A stretch of 64,000 nucleotides of DNA from Onchidella celtica. Its lineage: Eukaryota > Mollusca > Gastropoda > Systellommatophora > Onchidiidae. The stretch is taken from assembly GCA_963931925.1 (NCBI GenBank), contig OZ007582.1:37291297-37355296 (forward strand), read 5' to 3'. The position numbers and the translations under genes were made by a program. Below the pieces are notes generated by a model. That model had not been told where the DNA came from and did no database searches. It saw only the letters and a list, made by a program, of their open reading frames with translations. Positions within the stretch are counted from its first letter, which is position 1. Each line of letters opens with the position of its first letter. Shown piece after piece: positions 23,634-34,274 of the stretch.

Positions 23634-24403
23634 GAAGCGGATATCCATGTACAACATGTTGTACGGTTATGGACAGTGCATATCCGTATAACGCACACAA
23701 TTCGATGACGTAGAACACACACCGGAATACTATATTACTGACCTTGTTAATTTGCATAGTTTTTAAAAATATGAATCGGCTTAGTAGCAAAATCTTGCTA
23801 TCTACTGTGAAACGAAGAAAACTGAAATGGTATGGCCACGGAACAAGATCGTGTGGCCTATACAAGACCATTCTTCAGAGAACTGTGCAGGGGAAGAGAA
23901 GAAGAGGAAGGCAAAGGAAGAGGTGGACCGACAACATTGCGGAGTGGACCAGGAAATCCTTCGCCCAAACTCAGGCGCTCGAAAACAACCGTGAATAGTG
24001 GAGGCAGCTGACGAGGCTCTCTGTCATGCAGCACCTCTACCATTCTGGTGGATTATGGGATCAGTGACAGTGACAGTAGCAAAACAATCCGACTTCTGCT
24101 CGGAGATTGCGTGATCTGTGCTAATAATATACAACCATGTACTTGAGTGTACGTCGATCACCAATGGCTACCCCAACCCCTTTTCGTCTGATTAGTCAAT
24201 CTGCCTACTGCCCATTGATACAAACTGACTAGACCCTGACGCTCCCAGGTCCATCTGACTATTCCATGTATTGTCACTTTAAATTCATGAACACCATACC
24301 AAGTTTTGTTTCAGCAAACCTTCACCAATCGCGCTTTTTGGTAAACATGTTGTACGGATATGCACTGTCCATATCCATACAACATGTTGTACGGATATAC
24401 ACT
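23634..24403. mobile_element. Inverted-repeat-bounded non-autonomous element
   Basis: The sequence at 23640-23692 (tacaacatgttgtacgg, then tatggacagtgcatatccgt) recurs inverted at 24344-24403. Each arm of about 55 bp includes the self-complementary acaacatgttgt. The 650-bp interior contains a LINE tail fragment. I found no clear target duplication, so limits are approximate. Confidence 0.6.
23780..24060 (+). pseudogene. LINE C-terminal fragment (plus strand)
   Basis: The frame reads TVKRRKLKWYGHGTRS, then KTILQRTVQGKRRRGRQRKR and DNIAEWTRKSFAQTQ, the usual end of an EN-RT LINE protein (KLKWYGHVxRxxG...GKRRRGRQ). Only the last 90 codons remain, inside the inverted-repeat element. Confidence 0.8.
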
Positions 24404-25230
24404 TCTTGTTTTTTTTAATCTCCCTTCAGTACCATGTTTCTCACCCAGTCCAATGTTATCCACCACTTATTAAAGTCCACACAGTGCTAATGCACAATTT
24501 CCATCCAGCTTATTATAAGTAGTATTATTAATGGCTATGAGAGTTATGGGGAAACAACTTGAGCCCTGCTATCTATGCATCATGTTGTGAATTGCCAGTG
24601 TGTCTACTTCCATGAGAATTAAACAATAACAAAAAAAAAAAAACCCACTGAACTTAAAGACCACACAAATCCATCTAAATGTGATTGATCTAAACTAGTA
24701 GTGTTTCAAGGGCTGCATGGTGGGAGGCTGAGGGCCCCGAGAAACCAAAGGATCTCAGGAAAGGCTGCATGGTAAGCCATTGTAGCTCAGTTTTTAAATT
24801 TTTTTTCAGGAAAAGCAAAAAACTGAATTTCGTTCATTATGAGACTTAATATCTACAACTACAACACTTAATGTTATAATGAGCCTTTAGTTTTCAGAAT
24901 TTAACCCTCAACTCATAACACAACCTGTCAGTTGTCCAGTGCTACAAGGATACCAGTATTTCAATTTTTGAAAGAAGTCAAGTTACAAGAGCTAAAAATA
25001 CAGCCCTTGATTTGTGTATGTGAAAAAGTAAATCTAAGACTTTATCATCAATTTGCAGGATGAAAGCTAGTGTTCTCCTCAATTACACATTTAAATTTAT
25101 AAATACTTTAGAGAACTACTTAATGGTTAATTGTGTCTGAACATAGTACCATAGGGACTTACAAACATTTCAGAAAGCATAATTGCCAAATGCAGCAGTA
25201 TTCCCTAAACAAAAACTCAAAGCCACTTAC
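24404..25230. other. Intron, nothing recognised
   Basis: Intron between exons 8 and 7; AT-rich, no frame or repeat identified. Confidence 0.55.
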
Positions 25231-25398
25231 CAATAACACACTGTGACTCAGCAGTGGCGCCTATGACCTGGGTGGAAAATCCTGCAGGACACATCAAGCA
25301 TGAAGTTTGATCTGCATCTGGCTGATATGTGCCATAGTCACATGCACTACAAATGCCCGAGTCAGTCTTGTAGAAGCCTGCAACGCATTTGCTTTCAT
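25231..25398 (-). CDS. Host gene exon 7: GCC2/GCC3 cysteine-rich module
   Basis: 168 bp; acceptor CATTCTGCAG, donor GTAAGT, phases 1 and 1. It encodes KCVAGFYKTDSGICSACDYG, then TYQPDADQTSCLMCPAGFST and ESQC. The CxxGxY...CxxCxxGxYQ...SCxxCPxG pattern is the GCC2/GCC3 (ephrin-receptor-like) family, found in secreted and membrane proteins next to EGF modules. It follows the last Ig exon directly in phase. Confidence 0.92.
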
Positions 25399-25913
25399 CT
25401 GCAGAATGGGAACGAATACATTGCTGTTGATGATTTAGCTTAGTGCTCAAATTTAAAGAACAATGCAGGTGAAATCTGCTGCTCTGCAAATGTTCATCTC
25501 TTTTAATTAATGCATGTTAAAAATGATCTATTGATAGTACAGGCGTGAGCGAGCTTATTAAGGCTGACTAAGTTAAAAAGTTCGGGGGAGGGCACATTAG
25601 GAAAATTAATTTGTAGTTTCAAACTGTCAAGTTCCAGTTCTATTATTCATGTCAACATTCAATCAGCTGTCATTTACTATTCCACCATTTTTTTTTTTTT
25701 TTTAAATTCTAAATGGCTGTTCCAAAGTAATAGCAGACATTTTTCTCAGTTTTATGGAGTTTTTGAATTGAAATTTATTGTAATAAATAGTTTGCCATGA
25801 CATACAAATCCTTCAGAAGAATTTTGTGCCATCTTATCTAGACTTTGTTACAAAACTGGGAATCTGTGCCAAAAAGAGGGAAACAAATCAGAATATTAAA
25901 ACATGCTGATTTT
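25399..25913. other. Intron, nothing recognised
   Basis: 515 bp of intron between exon 7 and the outer Gypsy LTR. Confidence 0.55.
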
Positions 25914-26118
25914 TGTAAAGTAATATGATTAGATCTACTTTGTTGCAGGTCTTTTAGTCTAGTAGAAGGTCTTGGGCTGATCACTCAGCTGAACTCAGCT
26001 CCCTACATTTTCATGTCCCTGACCATGATCCCCAACCGTTAATCCAAGGGAAGCCACTCCCAAACAGTCACACACTATCTATTATATTCAAAGTTATGTC
26101 CCATATCATAACACTACA
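25914..26118 (-). repeat. Gypsy-A 3' LTR
   Basis: 205 bp, about 85-90 percent identical by eye to 35394-35592. The polypurine tract is at 26119-26130 on the minus strand. Confidence 0.9.
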
Positions 26119-26236
26119 TCCCCCTCCCAAGCATTTTGAATCAGCTACATAAAACTACTCAGGCATACTTTGAAATTCAAAATGCTGAACAAATAAACTG
26201 AAAACTAAATACACTTGTGCACTGTAGAATTCCAAC

Positions 26237-27547
26237 CTACAGATCAAGTTTCTGTGGAGGTCTGACAAGGCGTCCCGCTCTTGTGACATAATAGAATGAA
26301 GGCTGTCCAGAATCCTGTCCATCATCCGACTCCAGTGTATGCATTTGTACTAGACGTTCCAACTGTCTAGGTAGAGTAGGAGTGCCTTTAGGAATGACAA
26401 TATTCCTCCTGCCTAGATTCTCACTCCTCAGTCTAAGTTGATGCCGATTTCTCCTCTTGACGCCTCTATCTGTCTTCAACAGATATGACTTGTCGGTATT
26501 TAATGACTTGCCAATAACCGTTGCTTCCGAATCGACCGGTATCTTTATCCAGACGGGCTGTCCAACAGTCAACTCTGTTAAAGGTTTGACTCTGTGGCGT
26601 CTGTCGAAATCCAGCTTCTGCCTGTTTAAACTTGGCATCAATTTCCTTTCCTTTGAACTTTTCCATATCTCCTCCCTTTTGGACTAGCTTGCTAGGGAAA
26701 ACAGGCACTCTTGTCCTTAGCTTTCTCCCCATCAACAACTCGGCCGGGCTTAGTCCCTGTTGGAGAGGCGTAGACCTGTAGTTCAAAAGAGCCAGGTAAG
26801 CGTCGTCTGCCTTACTCAGTAGCATTTTGATAGTTTTAACAGCTCTTTCTGCTTCACCATTACTTTGTGGGTGTAATGGACTACTTGTGATGTGGCTGAA
26901 ACTGTAAACTGTTTAAACTCATAGGAAGCAAACTGTGGTCCATTGTCACTGACGGCGACTTGAGCAATCCCATGTCTCGCGAAGACTGATTTAATCTGTT
27001 CAATTACAGCTGAAGAAGTTGTTTCTCTTAAGTGACCAATCTCAATCCATCTTGAATAGTAGTCCTCAATCAATAAATACTGATGACCTTTCCAGTCAAA
27101 CAAATCCATTCCCACCCTTTGCCATGGGTGATATGGAGTCATTGTGTCTCTTGCTAAGGCTCTACTTTTAACTATACCTTGATGTCCCTCGTGAAGACGA
27201 TTCAAGATGACTTGTTGCAAAACAGCTGGAATTACCAGCTGACTCTGGTAAAGTAAAAGTCCTGCTTCTACAGTTAATTCATTCCTAACTGTCCAGTATG
27301 GCTTCAAGTGCCGATCGCGTTTCGCTGTTGCTGGCCACTGAGAATAACAGTAGTTCTTGACTTGAGGACAAACACTGTATAAATTCTGTTTCTCTTTGAT
27401 TTCTTGCAGTCTCTGATCACTTGCTGGAAATCCTTCCAAGATAGATCTCACGTGGAATTCACACTCGTCTTCCATTTGATGATCTTTTTCTCCTGGTACT
27501 CCGACCGGAGCTCTTGACAATGCATCAGCAATTTTTCCCTGGTACAT
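26237..27547 (-). pseudogene. Gypsy-A RNase H end and integrase, broken
   Basis: The minus-strand frame from 27547 reads IADALSRAPVG (end of RNase H), LHEGHQGIVKSRALARDT (start of the integrase zinc region), and then jumps to PWQRVGMDLFDWKGHQYL: the CxxC half of the HHCC finger is deleted. VSDNGPQFASYEFKQF carries the second catalytic Asp. A frameshift follows near the expected Glu. The rest (26825-26237) has NYRSTPLQQGLSPAELLMG and a DNA-binding tail. Dead integrase. Confidence 0.88.
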
Positions 27548-28414
27548 GAATAATGTTGTAGGAAAATCTCATCATTCTTATTCTAAATCTCTGAATGCGA
27601 GGCGTTAGTTCATCCAAATGCTTTGTTTTCATTAGCACATGTAGAGGCTTATGGTCCGTTTCTATAAGAAATTTTGGTAGTCCCACCAGGAAGTCCTCAA
27701 ATTTCTTGCAGCACCATGTAACTGCTAAGGCCTCTTTTTCAACTTGAGCATACCTTTGTTCAGTACCTGTGAGGGATCAAGATGCATAATAGACTGGTCT
27801 CCACTCTGTGCCTTCCTTTTGTATAATCACCCCACCCATTCCGTATGATGATGCGTTGGCTGAAATTTTGGTTGGCTTTTTAGGGCTGTAGTGTATGAGC
27901 AGAGGTGCAGTGCTCATTTGCTTCTTTAGTGTCTGAAACGCTTGTTCTTGTGGCTTGTCCCAGATCCATGCTGTTTCTTTCTTCAGCAAGTCCCCTAAGG
28001 GCTTTGTAGTATCTGCCAAACCAGGCGCAAATTTCCCGATATGATTCATCATTCCTAGTAAGCTGCGCACATCTGCAACCTTCTCTGGTCTAGGAAACTT
28101 TGTGATCGCTTCCACGTCTCAGGATCAATTGTTGGAGATGATGTGTCCTAAAAAATTGATGGACTTTGTTGCGAAGACACACTTTTCATTCAGCGTTACT
28201 CCTGCTTTCTTCATTCTCTGAAGCACCATGCGATGTCTGCTGTCGTGCGTTTCTTTGTCCTTTCCACTGACCAAAACATCACCGATGGCGCACATAACAC
28301 CTGGTATACCTGTCAAAATCTGTGTCATTTCTCTCTGAAAGACCTCTGGTCCTGAGCTGATTCCAAATGGAAGTCTTTTAAAACAGTATCTCCCGAACGG
28401 AGTTATGAAGGTTG
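27548..28414 (-). pseudogene. Gypsy-A RT (second part) and RNase H, broken
   Basis: 28409-28125 encodes FITPFGRYCFKRLPFGIS and the active-site region MCAIGDVLVSGKD, where the first Asp of the usual xDD box is Gly. Stops separate it from 28115-27777 (FPRPEKVADVRSLLGMMNHI, then ISANASSYGMGGVII, where the usual D of the RNase H start is N) and from the remainder down to 27548 with ETDHKPLHVLM after a stop near 27776. The frame joins 33477-33798 once Gypsy-B is set aside. Confidence 0.87.
28410..28414. repeat. Target-site duplication of Gypsy-B (left)
   Basis: ggttg, repeated at 33472-33476. Removing Gypsy-B and one copy rejoins the Gypsy-A RT frame across TTFITPFG. Confidence 0.9.
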
Positions 28415-28587
28415 TGTAATGTATTTGTGACAATACATTGAGTGTTTACACAAAAGATCATTCAGAAGCATGTGTTGCTTAGGATGCAGCCATCTTTATT
28501 ATGCGACCTTGAACTCAGGTTCTTTTTTTACAGTGACATGCCAGGTTGCATTGTACAAGGTTGGCATATAACCCGCCATATATTACA
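28415..28587 (-). repeat. Gypsy-B 3' LTR
   Basis: 173 bp with short inverted termini TGTAAT...ATTACA and an AATAAAG polyadenylation-type signal at 28494-28500 (minus strand). Confidence 0.88.
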
Positions 28588-29179
28588 TCCCCTTTGTTTT
28601 CTTTAAATCAACTATTTGTTAGAACTAGATGACTAATAGAACAAAATCAATACACATTCATTCCATTCAACTGTCTTCCTTTACTTTATTTAAGTAACTT
28701 GCAAATTACTCCATACATTATATTCCCATCCGTTTACTGAAAGTACCGGGTATTACTTATATAATGCAATTCTCAGGTAATAATATTTATTTCAAACACC
28801 TTCGAACATCTGTCACTCTTTAACTGTGGTAACTATTTTAAAAATAAAGTTGATCATTATCTTTGGTCCATTAAAGCATTTGTAAGCTAAGCTCTATATC
28901 TTGAGCAAACAAAACAAACATGTTATCTAAAGGTAACCACAGAATGTTCAGTTCAATTGTGATCATGGTCAAGTGTTCATTTTCTTCTGCTTGACGAGAT
29001 AGAAATAGTGTTTGCATGTATTCTAGTTCCATCATGATAGTTGATATTGTAATAAAGAGAATTATTTGTACCACTCTAAGAGTGTTAGTGTTATTATTGA
29101 ACTGTGTCTGTGTGAAATCTGTTAGTGACCATTTACACTAGCCCATAATCTAATATGCTAAATGACCATGCCTACAACA
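28588..29179 (-). other. Gypsy-B 3' untranslated region
   Basis: About 590 bp between the gag-pol stop and the 3' LTR. A 67-codon frame (29074-28871) is hydrophobic in part but has no start context or recognisable envelope feature. I treat it as non-coding. Confidence 0.6.
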
Positions 29180-32100
29180 TTAAACGGCCACTTTTGGTAG
29201 TGTATGGTGTTGAGTATGAGGGTTGCGAACTCGACAACCGTGGGTTGCTGAGTTTGTAAGGTGAGTTTGAGAACTCTCCTTTGGTGGGTGAGGTTTGATT
29301 TGGTTCTCGACCCGTGGCTGCATAGTGTGTCCTGCTGAGCCACTTGTAGTTGAGTCTGGGATGTTGTCATTGTCATCAGTAGACTCGGTATCAGTGTCTC
29401 CATCTGTGTCTACTGACTCTGTTAGTCTGCCTGCTTCTTTATTGGCTGACTCTGTTGACATTCTCAGGTGTGTTCTGTTCCTTCTGTAGATGACTCCATC
29501 GGATTCGACATTATAGGATCTTGGATGGTTCTTGCTGATAACTCGTCCTGGGGTCCATGTCTTTCGTCCTGGAGTGGGAACTATTCTGACATGTTTGCCT
29601 TGGGGTAGGCCTTTGAGTTCCTTCACTTTTCTGTCATGATAGAATTTCTGCCTTGCCTTTTCTTGTGAGTAATGTTTCAGAAATGTTTTCTTTGATATTG
29701 TCTTTGGTTGATACATTTGATGCACTGCTGGCAGGAGATTTCTTAGTTTCCTACCCATCAAGATCTGCGCTGGTGATGCTTTGATTCCCTCTCTTGGTGT
29801 AGTGTTGTAATCCAAGATAGCCAGGTGTTGGTCTTTGCTCTTACTCCACAGTCTTTTCACTATTTGGACTGATCTTTCTGCCATTCCATTTGCACTTTGA
29901 TGATGTGGAGAGGCCTTGTTGTGGCTGATTCCATAACTCTCACAGAATTCCCTGAAATCTTGGGATGTGAATTGTGATCCACAGTCAGTTGTTATCTTGG
30001 TGGGTATACCATGAACACTGAATTGTTGCTTGAGAAGTTGTATTGTTTCTCTACTTCTCAGACTGAGTAGTTTTGCTGTTTGGATAAATCTTGAATAATA
30101 ATCCACAGTGATGAGGTAGTTCTCTGATTCAAATTCAGAGATGTCCACTGAAATCTCTGCATATGGGAAACTTGGCAACTCGGTAGTCACCAATGGCTCT
30201 GCTGCTTGTTTGTTTTGCTTTTGTGCACACTTCTCACAGTTTCTCACTGTTTCTTCTATATCTGCATTCATCGAAGGCCAATACAGTACTTCTCTTCCTC
30301 TTTGCTTACATTTCACAATGCCTAAATGACTTGAATGTATGAGATTTAGCATGTCTTTCCTCAGACTGGGAGGCACCACTAGTCTTGTTCCTTTGACTAT
30401 CACACCATTCATGATTGATAGCTCATCTCTGCTCTCATAGTATGGGGTGACTTGTGAGGGTACTTTGTTCTTTTCAGGCCATCCACTGAATATTGTGTGG
30501 TAAAGTTCTTTCAGTTCTATCTGAGTCTTCTCTTGGAACTGTTGGTATTTCTCCTCAGAAATTGTGACAAAGTCACTGATCTTTATATGTTTCAAGTCCA
30601 GTTCATCTGCTTGTTCCTCGGGTGCAGGTAGGTAAGCTCTTGAAAGGGCATCTGGAACTTGCATGTCTTTCCCTCTTCGGTACTGTATGTTGAGCGAGTA
30701 CCACTGTACACTCAAGAGCATCCTTTGCAGTCTCATTGGTGCACTGAGGATCGGTTTCCTGAAAATCTGTTCTAGAGGCTTATGATCAGTGAAGATCAAT
30801 GTTTCTTTCCCAAAGATGTAGCAATGGAATTTCTTGCACGCATGCACAATTGCTGCCATCTCCTTTTCTATTTGGGCGTATCCCTGTTCTGCCTTGTTTA
30901 ATGCTCTTGATGTGTAAGCCACTGGGTTACCTTCTTGAATTAATACTGCTCCCAGTCCTGTTGAGCTTGCATCACAGTGTATTTCTACTGGTTTCTTCAC
31001 ATCGAAGAATGCTAGTACCGGTGCTTTGGTGCAGAGTTCCTTCAGCCTGTGAAAGGCTTGGTCTTGCTCGCTTTGCCACTGAAACTCATTATCCTTCTTC
31101 AGAAGTTCTCTCAAAGGTTGATCCTCCTTGCTGAGATTAGGAATGAACTTCCCAAGGTAGGTGATGAAACCTAAGAATCTTCTCAGTCCTTCTTTGTCTT
31201 CTGGCCTGGGCATTTTCTTGACAGCTCTGATCTTCTCTGGATCTGCCTTCAGACCTTGTGCACTTAATATGTGCCCACAAAACTTGACTCTTGCTTGCCT
31301 TATTTGGACTTTATCCATGTTGAGTTTCAGGTTGTATTCATGGGCCCTTTGAAGTACTTTCTTCAGTATCTGGTCATGATGATTCATGTCCTTTCCAGCA
31401 ATCAGTATGTCTTCCATCATTGCAAAAGCTCCATCAATTCCTTCTATCATGTCATCCATGATTCTTTGAAAAATTTCTGGGCTACACTTCAGACCAAATG
31501 GTAACCGCAACCATTTGTACCGTCCCATAGGGGTGTTGAATGTTGTCAGGTTTGTGGACTCCTCGTCCAATTTGATTTGCATAAATCCATTTTTGGCATC
31601 TAGCTTTGAGAAGATTTGTGCTTCTGGAATTTCTCTGGCGATTTCTTCTACAGTCTTCATGGGGTGATGTTCTCTTCTGATAGCTGCGTTGAGGTCTTTA
31701 GGATCTAGACAGACTCTCACTTTATCATTCCTGACGCTCACTATCATTGAGTTAACCCATTTGGTAGGGTCGTTCTGTCTCGTAATGAATCCTTCATCCT
31801 CCATCTCTTTGAGTTTTTCCACAATTTTCTCTTTCAAAGCAGGGGGAAACTTCCTACCTGGGTGTACTACGCCTTTAGCATCTTCTTCCAGTTTGATGGT
31901 GTATTCGCCAGGGAGTAACCCAGTGTTACTGTGAATTTCGGGAAAATCTCTCAAGTCATTGTTATTTTCCTGAACTGTTTGCAGGTCATCTACTCTGTTG
32001 ATCAGTCCAAGTTTCTCTGCGCTGTCACCTGACAAGATGTTCTCTGCGTTTCTTTGATCAATAATTTGAAAGTCAACTTGTAAATGTTTCCCTCTGCTCT

Positions 32101-33211
32101 GCCACTGTACAGGCAAAGTTATCTCTCCTACCGGTTGCATGATATGTCCGGAATATGTTTTCAAGACTTTAGTAGGCTTATCCAGATCTTCTTTGTGATC
32201 TTTCTTGATCCCTTTCCAGTCCTCCAAAGTGATTAAATTGCATCTTGCTCCTGTGTCAATTCTAAATTGTACAGGTTTTCCTTTGACTGTGATGATTTCT
32301 TTCCACTTGTCTTTGCTTGTTGAGTTGTCTTGAATCGTGCATACCTCCAACAGGTTCAGTTGATCGATCATTTCTTCATGATCCTCATTATCTGTGTCGG
32401 AGCCTTCTTGCATCTCCAACTGATGCACTTTTTGTTGCAGTCTGCTTCTACACACTGCTCGCCAATGTCCTACTTTCTTACAGTATGTGCATACTGACTT
32501 GCTTGCCGGACATGTTTGCTGCCGATGTATCGGTGATTTTCCACAGCGCCCACATTGACTATTGGTGTTCATGTTCTTGTTATAGCTAGGTCTTCTAGAT
32601 TTGGTTTTGTGGTCTGGTTTTCTCCCTTCTCTGATCCGTGCGACTTCAACTTGTTTCTCTCGTAGTTGGTCCTTTTGACAGACCCTCAGTTGTAGCTGCT
32701 GCTTGGATTGTTCGTGTTGTTGACCCAATTCCATGGCTTTCTGCAGCGTCAAGGCTTCTCCTCTATCTAGCAATTTTTCTTGCAGTTTATGGTCATTGAC
32801 ACCATCAATTATGCAGTCAACCAGAATATCCTCCGTGTCTCCATATTCACAGTCTAGTAAAATCACCCTTAGATCTTTTACGAAACATGCGAATGTTTCA
32901 TTCCCTTGTTTCCTGTTCTTGAGACGGTACCTCGCCAGCCTTTTGTTTTTCTTTGGTCGAGCATATTCAATGAATTTCTTAAACACTGTGTCAACTTTGT
33001 TACGTTCCTCTTCCGTAAACGTAAATGTTTTGTAGATTTCTCTACCTTCCTCGTCTAGCCAAGTGCCAATCCATCCACACTTTTGTTCATCTGTGGCTGA
33101 ATGCAGTGGACCATGGAAAACAAATTCGCAGTGCTCTTTGAATCTCAGAATTTCTTGATACAAGTCTGCTGCTCGAAAATCAATCTTCGGTTGAGGAAAA
33201 TTGAAGTTCAT
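29180..33211 (-). CDS. Gypsy-B gag-pol polyprotein, complete frame
   Basis: 1343 residues from the ATG at 33211. Gag occupies about 1-215. A zinc-knuckle pair follows, with CGRCG at 220-224 and CTYCKKVGHWRAVC at 241-254. Protease has DTGA at 319-322. RT has LDAKNGF near 538 and, at the active site, MMED at 598-601 in place of the usual YMDD. RNase H keeps HCDAS (747), E782, TDHK (809) and DALSR (854). Integrase has the HHCC finger (H959, H962, C992, C995) and D1023, D1076, E1112 with exactly 35 residues between the last two. A basic GPY/F-like tail and an acidic stretch (TDGDTDTESTDDNDN) end it. Gag and pol share one frame with no shift. The Asp-to-Glu change in RT would probably weaken polymerase activity. 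Confidence 0.93.
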   Translation of the reverse strand: MNFNFPQPKIDFRAADLYQEILRFKEHCEFVFHGPLHSATDEQKCGWIGTWLDEEGREIYKTFTFTEEERNKVDTVFKKFIEYARPKKNKRLARYRLKNRKQGNETFACFVKDLRVILLDCEYGDTEDILVDCIIDGVNDHKLQEKLLDRGEALTLQKAMELGQQHEQSKQQLQLRVCQKDQLREKQVEVARIREGRKPDHKTKSRRPSYNKNMNTNSQCGRCGKSPIHRQQTCPASKSVCTYCKKVGHWRAVCRSRLQQKVHQLEMQEGSDTDNEDHEEMIDQLNLLEVCTIQDNSTSKDKWKEIITVKGKPVQFRIDTGARCNLITLEDWKGIKKDHKEDLDKPTKVLKTYSGHIMQPVGEITLPVQWQSRGKHLQVDFQIIDQRNAENILSGDSAEKLGLINRVDDLQTVQENNNDLRDFPEIHSNTGLLPGEYTIKLEEDAKGVVHPGRKFPPALKEKIVEKLKEMEDEGFITRQNDPTKWVNSMIVSVRNDKVRVCLDPKDLNAAIRREHHPMKTVEEIAREIPEAQIFSKLDAKNGFMQIKLDEESTNLTTFNTPMGRYKWLRLPFGLKCSPEIFQRIMDDMIEGIDGAFAMMEDILIAGKDMNHHDQILKKVLQRAHEYNLKLNMDKVQIRQARVKFCGHILSAQGLKADPEKIRAVKKMPRPEDKEGLRRFLGFITYLGKFIPNLSKEDQPLRELLKKDNEFQWQSEQDQAFHRLKELCTKAPVLAFFDVKKPVEIHCDASSTGLGAVLIQEGNPVAYTSRALNKAEQGYAQIEKEMAAIVHACKKFHCYIFGKETLIFTDHKPLEQIFRKPILSAPMRLQRMLLSVQWYSLNIQYRRGKDMQVPDALSRAYLPAPEEQADELDLKHIKISDFVTISEEKYQQFQEKTQIELKELYHTIFSGWPEKNKVPSQVTPYYESRDELSIMNGVIVKGTRLVVPPSLRKDMLNLIHSSHLGIVKCKQRGREVLYWPSMNADIEETVRNCEKCAQKQNKQAAEPLVTTELPSFPYAEISVDISEFESENYLITVDYYSRFIQTAKLLSLRSRETIQLLKQQFSVHGIPTKITTDCGSQFTSQDFREFCESYGISHNKASPHHQSANGMAERSVQIVKRLWSKSKDQHLAILDYNTTPREGIKASPAQILMGRKLRNLLPAVHQMYQPKTISKKTFLKHYSQEKARQKFYHDRKVKELKGLPQGKHVRIVPTPGRKTWTPGRVISKNHPRSYNVESDGVIYRRNRTHLRMSTESANKEAGRLTESVDTDGDTDTESTDDNDNIPDSTTSGSAGHTMQPRVENQIKPHPPKESSQTHLTNSATHGCRVRNPHTQHHTLPKVAV

Positions 33212-33399
33212 CTTGGCTCTATTAGTGTTAGGTTGTTTAGGCTTAAGTATTCGAACGAGTTTCTAGATCTAGATCTCTACTACACAGTCTATGGATTCGA
33301 AGCAAAAGGGTGCAGTTCTGCCAGAGAAGATACTAGATCTATGTCAGTCTAGGTCTATAACCATGTCTCTGTAGTGTGCAGGTTCGTCTCTGTAGTGTG
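33212..33399 (-). other. Gypsy-B leader
   Basis: About 190 bp between the recognisable 5' LTR piece and the gag start. It contains a 21-bp direct duplication (gtctctgtagtgtgcaggtt, 33364-33405) and CTAGATCTAGAT motifs. I see no convincing primer-binding site, so the 5' LTR/leader junction is probably rearranged. Confidence 0.6.
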
Positions 33400-33471
33400 C
33401 AGGTTCTTTTTTTACAGTGACATGCCAGGTTGCATTGTACAAGGTTGGCATATAACCCGCCATATATTACA
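33400..33471 (-). repeat. Gypsy-B 5' LTR, only 72 bp match the 3' LTR
   Basis: Identical or nearly identical to 28516-28587; the rest of the LTR (equivalent of 28415-28515) is not present here. Confidence 0.8.
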
Positions 33472-33476
33472 GGTTG
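33472..33476. repeat. Target-site duplication of Gypsy-B (right)
   Basis: ggttg, matching 28410-28414. Confidence 0.9.
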
Positions 33477-34274
33477 TTAATCTTTGTGACTCTTCTTCCA
33501 ATGGTATAGCTGGAAAAACTCACTTGTTGCAATCAAGCTTACTGAAGAACTCACAACCTGAGAGTTGAGCTAGCAGCTGGTTTGTTGTAGGTAGAGGAAC
33601 ATTTTCTCTTTGTACACTTTCATTTAACCTTGTAAAGTCCACACATAGCCTTATTTTTCCATTTGGCTTCGGAATAACAACAATGGGAGCACACCAGTCG
33701 GTTGGCTCTGACACTGGTTTGATTACTTCTTGCTCCTGCATTTTCTTCAGTTCCTCTTTAACCTTTTCTTTCATTGGAAAGGGTAGACGACGAGGCACTG
33801 CAACTGAAAATGGTCTTGCACTTTGATCTAATGTGATTTTATAGGGCTTGTTTATTTTCCTAACCCTCTAAATAGTTCTGGGAACTCTGTCTGAATCCCG
33901 TGTTGCTTAACTTCATTCACCCTATTGAAAAGTTTTAAAGCTTCTATAGCTGGTCTACCCAACAATGGCTCTCTTAGGTTTTTGACTACATACAAGTCTT
34001 GCTCTGAAGAAGTACTCTTTATAGCTAGTTTTGCTCTAACTACGCCTTTGACTTGTAGTTCATGGTGTCCTGCTCCAAACAGCTTCTTTTCGGTTTTCTT
34101 GATTAGAAGTGAATTTCTTTTAAAGTATGTGTCCGGAATTACTGTGACATCAGCACCAGTATCCACCCTGTACTTGACTGACTTTCCGATGGTAGTTATT
34201 TCTGCGTGCCACAAATCATCTATGCTTTGCACTACTTTAACTCCATTAGCGTTCTCAAGGTGAAGGGAACCCAA
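33477..34274 (-). pseudogene. Gypsy-A protease and first part of RT
   Basis: 34274-33852 carries the aspartic-protease motif YRVDTGADVTVIPDTYF and LLGRPAIEALKLF. 33798-33520 reads EELKKMQEQEVIKPVSEPTD, VVIPKPNGKIRLCVDFTRLN and FFSKLDCNK, then a TGA, then IPLEEESQRLTT up to the Gypsy-B insertion point at 33477. A frameshift separates protease and RT near 33850. Confidence 0.88.

Larger units (their letters stand above)
28415..33471 (-). mobile_element. Inner Gypsy-type LTR retrotransposon (Gypsy-B)
   Basis: It is inserted into the RT gene of Gypsy-A with a 5-bp duplication ggttg. On the minus strand it begins TGTAATATATGGCGGG (33471) and ends ATACATTACA (28415). The 3' LTR is 173 bp. The 5' LTR matches only its first 72 bp and then differs. 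A polypurine tract AAAACAAAGGGGA lies just inside the 3' LTR. A single 1343-codon gag-pol frame is intact. It is younger than Gypsy-A because it interrupts it. Confidence 0.93.

Noticed and set aside
28871-29074. Possible env-like small ORF in Gypsy-B
   Set aside because: 67 codons with no signal peptide, transmembrane pattern or cysteine layout; most likely 3' UTR.
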